NCBI GenBank assembly: GCA_025352585.1
Contig: JANXTD010000002.1
Coordinates: forward strand, 1 to 6,174
DNA length: 6,174 bases
Direction of reading: 5' to 3'
From: Fimbriiglobus sp.
Lineage (GTDB): Bacteria > Planctomycetota > Planctomycetia > Gemmatales > Gemmataceae
Below are positions 1 through 6,010 of the stretch, one piece after another. Position numbers and translations under genes: made by a program. Position 1 is the first letter of the stretch; each line of letters starts with the position of its first letter. The notes under the pieces were generated by a model. It worked only from the letters and a program-made list of their open reading frames with translations. It did not search any database and was not told where the DNA came from.

Positions 1-135
1 TTGAAGGTGCGGATCGACGAAGTCTTGGAGGCGGCGAACACCTTCAAGGACCTGCTCGGCAAGGACGCCCAACCCCGCTACGACTTCATCATGTCCAAGG
101 CCGACCAGGCGTCCGACGAAGACCTCGACGTGTGA
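1..135 (+). CDS. gyrB: C-terminal end of a type IIA DNA topoisomerase B subunit (GyrB or ParE), 5' partial
   Basis: Open from the first base in frame 1 to TGA at 133-135, giving 44 residues; the start lies outside the window. The peptide follows the end pattern of GyrB/ParE proteins: an Ala-rich helix, then F-x-x-L-L/M-G-x-x-x, then PR-x-x-FI, and a final acidic stretch ending L-D-V/I. Here this reads TFKDLLGKDAQPRYDFIM followed by a tail ending DLDV. In the family this is the end of the ATPase/TOPRIM subunit that works with GyrA or ParC to change DNA supercoiling in the cytoplasm. The tail alone does not separate GyrB from ParE, so the symbol is a best guess. The gene is convergent with the carotenoid operon, 16 bp away, and looks functionally unrelated to it. 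The TTG at position 1 is an internal Leu codon, not a start. Confidence 0.65.
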   Translation: MKVRIDEVLEAANTFKDLLGKDAQPRYDFIMSKADQASDEDLDV

Positions 136-142
136 CCCCGGG

Positions 143-162
143 GCGGCAACCTCACTTGCCGC
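143..162. terminator. Possible short hairpin between convergent genes
   Basis: GCGGCAA (143-149) pairs perfectly with TTGCCGC (156-162) around a 6-nt loop, giving a 7-bp GC-rich stem. It sits at the convergent junction, overlaps the last codons of the SDR gene and starts 8 nt after the topoisomerase stop. There is no T-tract on either side, so it is not a classical intrinsic terminator. A role in ending transcription from either direction is only suggested by position. Confidence 0.25.
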
Positions 163-910
163 GGACGACGGACATGCCGCCGTCGACGCTGATCATTTGG
201 CCGGTGACCCAACTCGTCTTGGGGTCGAGCAACCAGGTGATGGGCGTGGCGATGTCGTCCGGCTCGCCGATCCGGCCGAGCGGGTGCATCGCCGTCGAGA
301 CTTTCATCGCCATCTCGCTCGACGTAATCTTCGCGGCCAGCGGCGTGCGGACCAGGCCGGGGGCGACGCCGTTGACGCGGATGCCCCGCCCGGCGTAGCT
401 CGCCGCGGCCGACTTCACCAGGCCGTTGATGGCGGCCTTGGCGGTCGAGATCGCCTCGTGGTTCGACAGGCCGATTTGCGCGGCTACCGTGCTCGCCAGG
501 ACGACCGAGCCGCCGGTGGTCATCATCGACTTGACCGCGGCGCGCAGGGTGTAGAACGCCGTGCGGACGTTGAGGTTCAGCGTCTCGTCGAACTCCTCGT
601 CGGTCGTCAGGTGGGCCGGCTTGAGGATGATCGAGCCGACCAGACAGGCCGCGCCGCTCAGGGTGCCGAAGGCCTCCAACGCCTTGGCGAACACCGCATC
701 GACCTCGGCCGACTTCGTGGCTTCGAGGGTCGCCGTGCGGTAGTCGCCGGGGCGGACTTCTTGCAACTTCGCCACCAGGGCGTCGAGCTTGGCCGGGTCG
801 CGGGCGGCCAGCATCAGCCGCGCGCCCTTGGCGGCGAGTTGGTGGGCGGTCGCGGAGCCGATGCCGCCGGAGCCTCCCACGAGGACGTAAGCGGGAAGTT
901 CGTCAGCCAT
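152..910 (-). CDS. SDR-family oxidoreductase homologue lacking the catalytic tyrosine
   Basis: 252 residues, the usual length of a classical SDR. The nucleotide-binding glycine motif is VGGSGGIG (residues 11-18), and R37 follows the second strand, where NADP-preferring enzymes often have a basic residue. Asn114 (LNLNV) and Ser140 (LASTVA) fit the Asn and Ser of the catalytic tetrad, and Lys158 fits the Lys. The Tyr of YxxxK is Ile154 (EAISTAK), codon ATC, two base changes from a Tyr codon. The NNAG motif is also replaced (CLVGS, 89-93). VAPGLVRTPL (182-191) and the end VDGG are normal for the family. ATG at 910 is chosen because the glycine strand follows within ten residues and GGAG lies 9 nt upstream. 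A GTG 66 bases further upstream would add an unsupported 22 residues inside the glycosyltransferase gene. The gene is last in the operon and overlaps its upstream neighbour by 8 bp. The fold is clear. The reaction is unknown, and it may act without classical Tyr chemistry or not as a dehydrogenase at all. Confidence 0.9.
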   Translation of the reverse strand: MADELPAYVLVGGSGGIGSATAHQLAAKGARLMLAARDPAKLDALVAKLQEVRPGDYRTATLEATKSAEVDAVFAKALEAFGTLSGAACLVGSIILKPAHLTTDEEFDETLNLNVRTAFYTLRAAVKSMMTTGGSVVLASTVAAQIGLSNHEAISTAKAAINGLVKSAAASYAGRGIRVNGVAPGLVRTPLAAKITSSEMAMKVSTAMHPLGRIGEPDDIATPITWLLDPKTSWVTGQMISVDGGMSVVRGK

Positions 911-2057
911 GATGCAGGACTCCGGGGGTGAGCGGGTGGGCGCGGCCCTTCCAGCCGACCGGCTTGCCGACGGCACTCCGCGCGATCGAGAACCACTGCA
1001 CCATCAATAGGCACGCCACCCCGACAGGGTGCAACAGCGCCCCCAACCCCGACTGCCGGAAGTGGACCACGGCGTGCAACCGCGGAGCGAACGCGGCAAC
1101 CGTGGCGACACTCAGCAGGACGACTTCGACCGTCGAAATCAGCGGCAGCGCGAGCCACAGTAACACGGGGAGAATCTGGCCGCAGAAGAGCAGGGCCGTC
1201 GTGAAGCCGATGAGTCGCGGTGCGCCCAGCCCCTCCTGGGCGTTCTTCGCCAGCCCGAACCAGACTTGCGAGGCGTTGCGGTACATGCGGCAAGTCGCCA
1301 GGTCAGTCGCGTCGCAAGCGTCGGTCATCAGCCCGGCGGCGCGGTAGGCCCGCGGCAACTTCACCCCGTCATGGAGCGACGCCTTGATCGCACCGTGACC
1401 GCCGACTTGCTCGTAGGCGGCGCGGGTCGTTAGGAACCATTGCCCGCAGCCGGCCCCGAGACTCGGCCGCAAATCCTTCCGCATCCGGTCGAACGGCAGG
1501 TAGCAGAGCAGCAGCCAATTGATCAGCGGGATGACGAGCTTTTCGAGCAGCGTTCCCGTCTCCTGCCGCGGGAACCCGCTCACCAGCGGGGCACCGCTGA
1601 CGCGCTGGAACTCGGCGAGTCGGGCGAGGGCGTCGGGGGCGAGCCGCACGTCGGCGTCGAGGAAGGTGAAGGTGTCGTGCCGGGCCAGCTTCGACAGGGC
1701 GTAGCAGGCGTGCTGCTTGCCGCACCAGCCGTCGGGCAGTGGCGGCGCGGTCTCGACCCGAACGCGATTGTCCCGTGCGGCGAAGTCGGCGACGATCGCG
1801 GCGGTGCGGTCTGTCGAGTGGTCGTCGAGCACGACCACCTCCAACTCGACGCCGGTACTCGCCAGCACGGTCGTGAGCGCGGCGGCGATCGACGCCTCCT
1901 CGTTGCGGGCGGGGATCAGCACCGAGATTCGCGGCGGTGACGCCCCGGTGTCAGCGACCGGCGGCGGCTTGAAGAGCGTGACGTTGCGGAAGTACAAGAG
2001 TGCCGGCAACGCGGCGAAGAGCAGGGCGACGCCGACGGGGAGGAGTAACCACGTCAT
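903..2057 (-). CDS. Family 2 glycosyltransferase, CrtQ-like (carotenoid glycosylation likely)
   Basis: 384 residues, close to staphylococcal CrtQ (about 375). An N-terminal membrane segment (residues 3-23) is followed by a GT-A domain. This begins RISVLIPARNEE (43-54) and contains DDHSTDRT (78-85), the metal-binding DAD (134-136), and HDG (229-231), whose Asp230 is the likely catalytic base. The C-terminal part has hydrophobic segments at about 283-305, 308-324 and 338-358, and ends with WKGR (369-372), seen in membrane-bound GT2 enzymes of this type. The inferred role is transfer of a sugar from a nucleotide sugar to a carotenoid acid or alcohol at the cytoplasmic membrane face. The related HpnB-type hopanoid-associated glycosyltransferases are the main alternative. 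ATG at 2057 overlaps the acyltransferase stop as ATGA and has AAGGG 9 nt upstream. The frame stays open further upstream to 2822, but that stretch is antisense-like Arg/Pro-rich shadow of the acyltransferase gene. Substrate is inferred from neighbours only. Confidence 0.85.
   Translation of the reverse strand: MTWLLLPVGVALLFAALPALLYFRNVTLFKPPPVADTGASPPRISVLIPARNEEASIAAALTTVLASTGVELEVVVLDDHSTDRTAAIVADFAARDNRVRVETAPPLPDGWCGKQHACYALSKLARHDTFTFLDADVRLAPDALARLAEFQRVSGAPLVSGFPRQETGTLLEKLVIPLINWLLLCYLPFDRMRKDLRPSLGAGCGQWFLTTRAAYEQVGGHGAIKASLHDGVKLPRAYRAAGLMTDACDATDLATCRMYRNASQVWFGLAKNAQEGLGAPRLIGFTTALLFCGQILPVLLWLALPLISTVEVVLLSVATVAAFAPRLHAVVHFRQSGLGALLHPVGVACLLMVQWFSIARSAVGKPVGWKGRAHPLTPGVLHHG
920..923 (-). 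promoter_or_regulatory. Ribosome binding site of the SDR gene
   Basis: GGAG on the minus strand, 9 nt before ATG at 910 and inside the end of the glycosyltransferase gene. It decides the internal ATG over the upstream GTG at 976. Confidence 0.65.
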
Positions 2058-2866
2058 TGCGCCGGGCCCTTCGTGAGTTCGTCGCCGTGGGAGGGGTCGA
2101 AGCGCTGGCCGCGCACCGTCGCGGCGACCCGGCGGCCGGCGTCGTACACGCCACCGACGCCGACCTTGCCCGTGAGCATCGGCGTGAACAACGCCGGGTC
2201 GCGGGTCATCGTCTCGCGGTTCAAAGCGTCGAGGGTTTCGGTCAACGCCGCTTCGATGCGCTCCGTCCACTCCTTGGCCTTGAGGCCGGGGAAGTCGCGC
2301 ACGGCGATCGGCGTGCCGACGCGCACCAGCGCCTCGGGCGTCTTCTCGTTCCAGAAGGCGTATTCGAGCGCCACCGGCAAGATCACGGCGTCGCCCAGGC
2401 GGGCGGCGAGGTGGCCGACCCCGGAGCGCAGGTCGAGCGGCCGGGTGCGCACGTCGGAGAAGCGGCCCTGGACCGTGAGCCACAAGGCCCGGTGGGGCGC
2501 GGACATAATCAGTTCGGCCGTGCGCAGGAAGTGGGCCGCCCCGCGCAGCGACTGCTGATCGACGGGGAAGAAGCCGAGCGAGTTGAAGACGCGGTACTTC
2601 TTGACGGCCTCGGCGTCGATCGCCCCGTAGTGCTCCGCGCCGGGGATGGCGTCGGTCAACAGCACCGCGAGCATCGGATCCCACCAACTCGGGTGGTTCA
2701 ACACGACCACGAGTGGCGTGTCGGCGGTCGGCCACGGCGCGGAGGTCTTCGACAGCCGCACGGCGTGGAAGTTCTTGCGGACGAACCGCCGGACGTACCA
2801 GCGGAACCAGCCGATGAGCCACTCCCAGCGGTGCGGCAACTTCACGGCGTTGGCCGCGGCACTCAC
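2054..2866 (-). CDS. PlsC-type (lysophospholipid acyltransferase family) acyltransferase
   Basis: 270 residues. The catalytic HX4D motif is NHPSWWD, with His58 and Asp63, preceded by a hydrophobic strand. Block II is around VFNSLGFFPVDQ (93-104). Block III, normally FPEG, is LTVQGRFSD (130-138). Block IV is ILPVALE (162-168). An aromatic and Arg-rich N-terminal helix (14-31) could sit on the membrane surface. The family transfers fatty acyl groups from acyl-CoA or acyl-ACP to a hydroxyl acceptor. Between a desaturase and a CrtQ-like glycosyltransferase, the likely acceptor is the sugar of a glycosyl carotenoid, the job done by CrtO in staphyloxanthin synthesis. CrtO itself is a small unrelated membrane protein. 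The start is GTG at 2866, overlapping the desaturase stop as GTGA. The frame stays open to 3061, but that extension is Arg/Gly-rich and lies wholly inside the desaturase gene. Only a weak GGGG lies upstream, so translation may depend on coupling. A lysophospholipid acceptor remains possible. Confidence 0.85.
   Translation of the reverse strand: MSAAANAVKLPHRWEWLIGWFRWYVRRFVRKNFHAVRLSKTSAPWPTADTPLVVVLNHPSWWDPMLAVLLTDAIPGAEHYGAIDAEAVKKYRVFNSLGFFPVDQQSLRGAAHFLRTAELIMSAPHRALWLTVQGRFSDVRTRPLDLRSGVGHLAARLGDAVILPVALEYAFWNEKTPEALVRVGTPIAVRDFPGLKAKEWTERIEAALTETLDALNRETMTRDPALFTPMLTGKVGVGGVYDAGRRVAATVRGQRFDPSHGDELTKGPAQ
2067..2071 (-). promoter_or_regulatory. Ribosome binding site of the glycosyltransferase gene
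   Basis: AAGGG on the minus strand, 9 nt before ATG at 2057 and inside the 3' end of the acyltransferase gene. It supports the short 384-residue product rather than an upstream-extended frame. Confidence 0.6.
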
Positions 2867-4443
2867 GCCCCGACCCCGGCCATCTGCGTCGCGGCGGGGC
2901 GGACCTTGGCGGTCACCTTGTCGCCGTCGAGGGTGTCGGCGGCGATCCAGCCCGACATCAGCACCATCGGCATCCCCGCGCCGGGGTGGGCGGCACCCCC
3001 GGCGAGGTACAGCCCCTTGAGGTCCGGCGAGCGGTTGCCCGGCTTGAACGCGCCGAGCCACTTGCCGTGGCTGGCGAGGCCGTAGATCGCCCCGTTGAGC
3101 ACGCGGTAGCGGTCGTGGATGTCCTGCGGGGTCAGGTGCTTCTCGAAGACGATCCGCTCTTCGAGGTCGGGCATCTGGCCGGTCGTCTTGAGCTTGTCGA
3201 GGATCACCTGGCGGTACTTCGGGAACATCGCCTTCCAGTCGTGGCCCGGCCGCAAGTACGGCGTGTGGACCAGCACGTAAAGCGCTTCGCCCCCCGGCGG
3301 CGCGGTGCTCGGCTCGGTCTCGGCGGTCGCGGCGAGGTAGCAGGTCGGGTCGGCCGCCGGCTCGCCCTTGTGGTAGATGCTGTCGAACTCGACTTCGGGG
3401 TCGTGGCTGAAGACGAAGTTGTGGTGCAGCAGGTGTTCGTAGCGCTTGTTGAGGCCCAAATACAGCACCACGCCGGAGCAGGCCGGCTCGTAGGTGCGGC
3501 GATTGTCGAACTTGCTGACCACTTTCGGGGCCGCGCCGTTGATGAGTTCGCGGTGCGTCCGCACGCTGTCGGCGTTCGACACGATCGCCGAGAGTTCGAC
3601 CCGCTCGCCGCTGTCGGTCTCGACGCCGACGACTCGGCTCTGGTCGTCGCTCATCAAAATCTTCTTCACACCCGTGTCGGGCCGCATCTCGACGCCGAGT
3701 TCCCCGGCCAGTTTCGCCAGCGCCTCGGGGACGGCGCGGGTGCCGCCGCGCGGGTACCAGATGCCTTCGCTGGTCTGCATGTGGGCGATGCTACACAGGA
3801 TCGCCGGCGAGGCGTCGGGCGACGAGCCAACATATTGGGTGAAGTGGTCGAGCATCTGCGCGACGCGGGGGTCGGGCACGTACTTGCGCACCGTCCCGGC
3901 GACGCTGCGGCCCATTCGCATGCTCATCACGTCGGCGAGAATCTTCGGCGAGAACCCGGCCTTCAAGTCGATCATGTCGGCGATGCCGCCGATCGACTTC
4001 CAGAAGAAGTAGTTGTCCGAAACCTTGTGCAGGCGATCCGAGAGGTTGATGAAGTCGCGGTAGCCGTCGGCCGAAGCGCTGTTCGGGGCGTACTTTTGGA
4101 GCGTCTTGTGCATCGCTTCGACATCGGAGACGAGGTCAAGGACCGTCTTGTCGGTGAAGAAGCAGCGCCACTGCGGGTCGAGCCGGACGAGGTCAAGGTA
4201 GTCTTCGATCCGCCGGCCGGCCTCGCTGAAGATGCGGCGGAGGACGTTCGGGATGGTCAGGATCGTCGGCCCCATGTCGAAGCGGAAGCCGGCTTCGTTG
4301 AGCTGCGCCGCCTTCCCACCTAGCCAGGAATTCGCCTCGAACAGGACGACATCGTAGCCGCGGGCGGCGAGGGTACACGCGGACGCTAGGCCGCCGAGGC
4401 CGCTGCCGATGACGCCGACACGTTTCGTCTGGGTTACCGACAC
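2863..4443 (-). CDS. Carotenoid desaturase/oxidase of the CrtI/CrtN/CrtP superfamily, complete
   Basis: 526 residues, slightly longer than typical CrtN (about 500). The N-terminal dinucleotide-binding fold is intact: VGVIGSGLGGLAS (residues 9-21), the ribose-binding Glu36 in LFEA, and LGGKA (41-45). The conserved FRFDMGPT motif follows. YPRGGTRAVPEAL (near residue 230) matches the CrtI-family P-x-GG-x-x-x-x-x-x-A-L signature. The family C-terminal FAD signature occupies about 477-505 (YLAGGAAHPGAGMPM). These flavoproteins add double bonds to phytoene, diapophytoene or squalene-derived chains, or, in the CrtP branch, oxidise a terminal methyl group. The sequence read by eye does not separate these activities. 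GTG at 4443 is chosen because the FAD motif begins nine codons later and GGAG lies 9 nt upstream. It follows the truncated desaturase by 43 bp and overlaps the acyltransferase start by 4 bp. The frame is intact, with no frameshift or missing motif. Confidence 0.92.
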   Translation of the reverse strand: MSVTQTKRVGVIGSGLGGLASACTLAARGYDVVLFEANSWLGGKAAQLNEAGFRFDMGPTILTIPNVLRRIFSEAGRRIEDYLDLVRLDPQWRCFFTDKTVLDLVSDVEAMHKTLQKYAPNSASADGYRDFINLSDRLHKVSDNYFFWKSIGGIADMIDLKAGFSPKILADVMSMRMGRSVAGTVRKYVPDPRVAQMLDHFTQYVGSSPDASPAILCSIAHMQTSEGIWYPRGGTRAVPEALAKLAGELGVEMRPDTGVKKILMSDDQSRVVGVETDSGERVELSAIVSNADSVRTHRELINGAAPKVVSKFDNRRTYEPACSGVVLYLGLNKRYEHLLHHNFVFSHDPEVEFDSIYHKGEPAADPTCYLAATAETEPSTAPPGGEALYVLVHTPYLRPGHDWKAMFPKYRQVILDKLKTTGQMPDLEERIVFEKHLTPQDIHDRYRVLNGAIYGLASHGKWLGAFKPGNRSPDLKGLYLAGGAAHPGAGMPMVLMSGWIAADTLDGDKVTAKVRPAATQMAGVGA

Positions 4444-4486
4444 GGGCGCGTACTCCGAAGGAATGCGAGTCTGGTGTTGAGACAGT
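4444..4486 (-). other. 43-bp intergenic gap between the two desaturase genes
   Basis: This is the only non-coding gap inside the operon. It holds the ribosome binding site of the downstream desaturase near its 3' end. I see no convincing promoter boxes or hairpin, so read-through from the upstream gene is the simplest reading. Confidence 0.6.
4453..4456 (-). promoter_or_regulatory. Ribosome binding site of the complete desaturase gene
   Basis: GGAG on the minus strand, 9 nt before the GTG start at 4443. It supports use of GTG, since no ATG lies near the FAD motif in this frame. Confidence 0.65.
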
Positions 4487-5983
4487 TTACGAGTTCGCGG
4501 TCACGGGGGCCGTCTCGTCCTTGGCCCCCGGCACGCCGAGCCACGCCGCGTCGAGGCCGAAGTCTTGCAGCAGGAGCCGCGTGGTGATGCGGGCCGACTC
4601 GTAGATCACCGGCAGTCCGCTGCCGGGGTGGGTGCCGCCGCCGACGAGGTAGACATTACCGAGGTCTTCAAAGCGGTTACGCGGCCGCAGGTGCAACATC
4701 TGACCGAGGTTGTGGGCGAGGTTAAAAGTCGCCCCGCGATACACTTCGTAGTTGTTCTCCCAATCGTCCGGCGTGACGATCTTCTCGTACCGCACCCGCT
4801 TCTCGAGGTCGTCGATGCCGACCTTCTTCAACGACTGGAACAGTTTGTCGCGGTAGGCCGGGGCCAGCGACTTCCAGTCGAGCGAGGTCTGCTGGTTACA
4901 GACCGGCGACAGGACGTACAAGGTGCTGTGGCCCTTGGGGGCGAGGGTGTCGTCGGTCACGCCGGGGTTCTGCACGTAGAACGATGGATCGTCCGACAGC
5001 CGGTGGTTCGTCTCGATGTCGGCCAAGTTACCGATGTAGTCGTTGGACGTGTAAATGGTGTGGTGGTGTAAGTTGTCGTACCGGCCTTCGATGCCGAGGT
5101 ACATCATGAACGTCGAGCACGAGTAACGTTTGCCGGCAAGCTTCTTGTCGGTCCAACGTTTACGGAGGCGGTCCGGCACGAGCTTCTTCATCGTCTGCGC
5201 GAAGTCGGCGTTGATGACGACCGCGTCGGCCATGTAAGTTTCGCCGCGATCGGTCCTCACGCCGACGGCCTTCCTGCCCTCGAACAGCACCTCGGTGACG
5301 GCCTCGCCCATGTTGAACGTCGCGCCGACTTCGGTCGCCGTGCGGGCCATGCCCTCACTGATGGCGTTGCAGCCGCCGATGGGGTGCCAGACGCCGAAGT
5401 CGTACTCGAGGTACGACAGGATCGTGAACAGGCTCGGGCAGTTGAACGGCGACATGCCGAGGTACTTGGCCTGGAACGAGAACGCCAGCCGCGTCCGCGG
5501 GTCCTGGAAGTAGCGGCTCAACTCGCCATCGACCGACTTCCACGGCCGCAACAGCGGCAGCAGTTTGATCAAGTCCCAACTGATCAGGTCACGCCAGCTT
5601 AAGAACGGGCTTTCGAGGGATGGCCGGAAGCGTTCGAGTTTGATGCGGTTCTCGGCGATGAAGCGGCCGACGTTCTTGCCGTCCTCGGGGTTGAGCTTCG
5701 CCACCTGCGCGGCCATCGTGTCGATGTCGGGCGAGCACAACAGGTCGCCACCGGAGTCGCCGAACATCACGCGGTATTGCGGGTCGAGCCGGACCATCGG
5801 CACCTCTTGGTGCAGGTCGCGGCCGAGCATCTTGTAGAGACGTTCGAGCACCCGCGGGTACAGGAAGAACGTCGGCCCGAGGTCGAAGCGGTAGCCCTGC
5901 TCGCGAATCGCCGAGCAGCGTCCGCCGACGGTCGGCAGGCGCTCGATGACCCGCACGTTGACGCCGGCGTTGGCGAGCAACAT
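4487..5983 (-). CDS. CrtI/CrtN-type carotenoid desaturase, 5' end lost at an inverted junction
   Basis: 498 codons from the first available ATG (5983) to TAA at 4489-4487. It resembles phytoene/diapophytoene desaturases throughout: VIERLPTVGGRCSA near the N-terminus, YRFDLGPTFF, the P-x-GG signature in WHPIGGCNAISEGM, and the C-terminal FAD signature YLVGGGTHPGSGLPV (about 442-469). Homology continues upstream of the ATG as NGSGGLAAA up to about 6007. It then stops, and an in-frame TGA follows at 6022-6020. No ATG, GTG or TTG lies between. A protein starting at 5983 would lack the first strand and the G-x-G-x-x-G loop that bind the FAD ADP moiety, so as written it should not be active. The remaining frame is uninterrupted and shows no decay, which suggests a recent break or a sequence-join error rather than an old pseudogene. 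It is paralogous to the complete desaturase next to it, and would be an early-acting enzyme in the C30 or C40 pathway. Confidence 0.88.
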   Translation of the reverse strand: MLLANAGVNVRVIERLPTVGGRCSAIREQGYRFDLGPTFFLYPRVLERLYKMLGRDLHQEVPMVRLDPQYRVMFGDSGGDLLCSPDIDTMAAQVAKLNPEDGKNVGRFIAENRIKLERFRPSLESPFLSWRDLISWDLIKLLPLLRPWKSVDGELSRYFQDPRTRLAFSFQAKYLGMSPFNCPSLFTILSYLEYDFGVWHPIGGCNAISEGMARTATEVGATFNMGEAVTEVLFEGRKAVGVRTDRGETYMADAVVINADFAQTMKKLVPDRLRKRWTDKKLAGKRYSCSTFMMYLGIEGRYDNLHHHTIYTSNDYIGNLADIETNHRLSDDPSFYVQNPGVTDDTLAPKGHSTLYVLSPVCNQQTSLDWKSLAPAYRDKLFQSLKKVGIDDLEKRVRYEKIVTPDDWENNYEVYRGATFNLAHNLGQMLHLRPRNRFEDLGNVYLVGGGTHPGSGLPVIYESARITTRLLLQDFGLDAAWLGVPGAKDETAPVTANS

Positions 5984-6007
5984 CGCCGCGGCGAGTCCGC
6001 CCGACCC
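5895..6007 (-). repeat. Left arm of an imperfect inverted repeat (desaturase N-terminus, minus copy)
   Basis: 113 nt on the minus strand matching 6062-6174 on the plus strand without gaps, with 17 mismatches by my count (about 85% identity). It encodes GSGGLAAAM through to the Gly after SAIREQ. The outer limit is set by the window end, so the true repeat may be longer. Confidence 0.9.
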
Positions 6008-6010
6008 ATT

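Noticed and set aside
136..143. CCCCGGGG palindrome just after the topoisomerase stop
   Set aside because: Eight bases with no loop cannot form a hairpin. It is short enough to be chance in DNA this GC-rich.
197..931. Plus-strand frame of 244 codons opposite the SDR gene
   Set aside because: Composition is dominated by Arg, Gly, Asp and Ala with no motif. The opposite strand has a clear SDR fold, ribosome binding site and coupling.
903..2822. Possible 639-residue fusion protein ending in the glycosyltransferase
   Set aside because: The first 255 codons are an out-of-frame reading of the acyltransferase gene and are Arg/Pro-rich. The ATGA overlap and AAGGG site at 2057 support a separate 384-residue protein.
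2986..4323. Long open frame on the plus strand (445 codons) opposite the complete desaturase
   Set aside because: It is rich in Arg, Val, Gly and Asp with no recognisable domain, and is fully antisense to a gene with all its family motifs. In GC-rich DNA this is an expected shadow frame.
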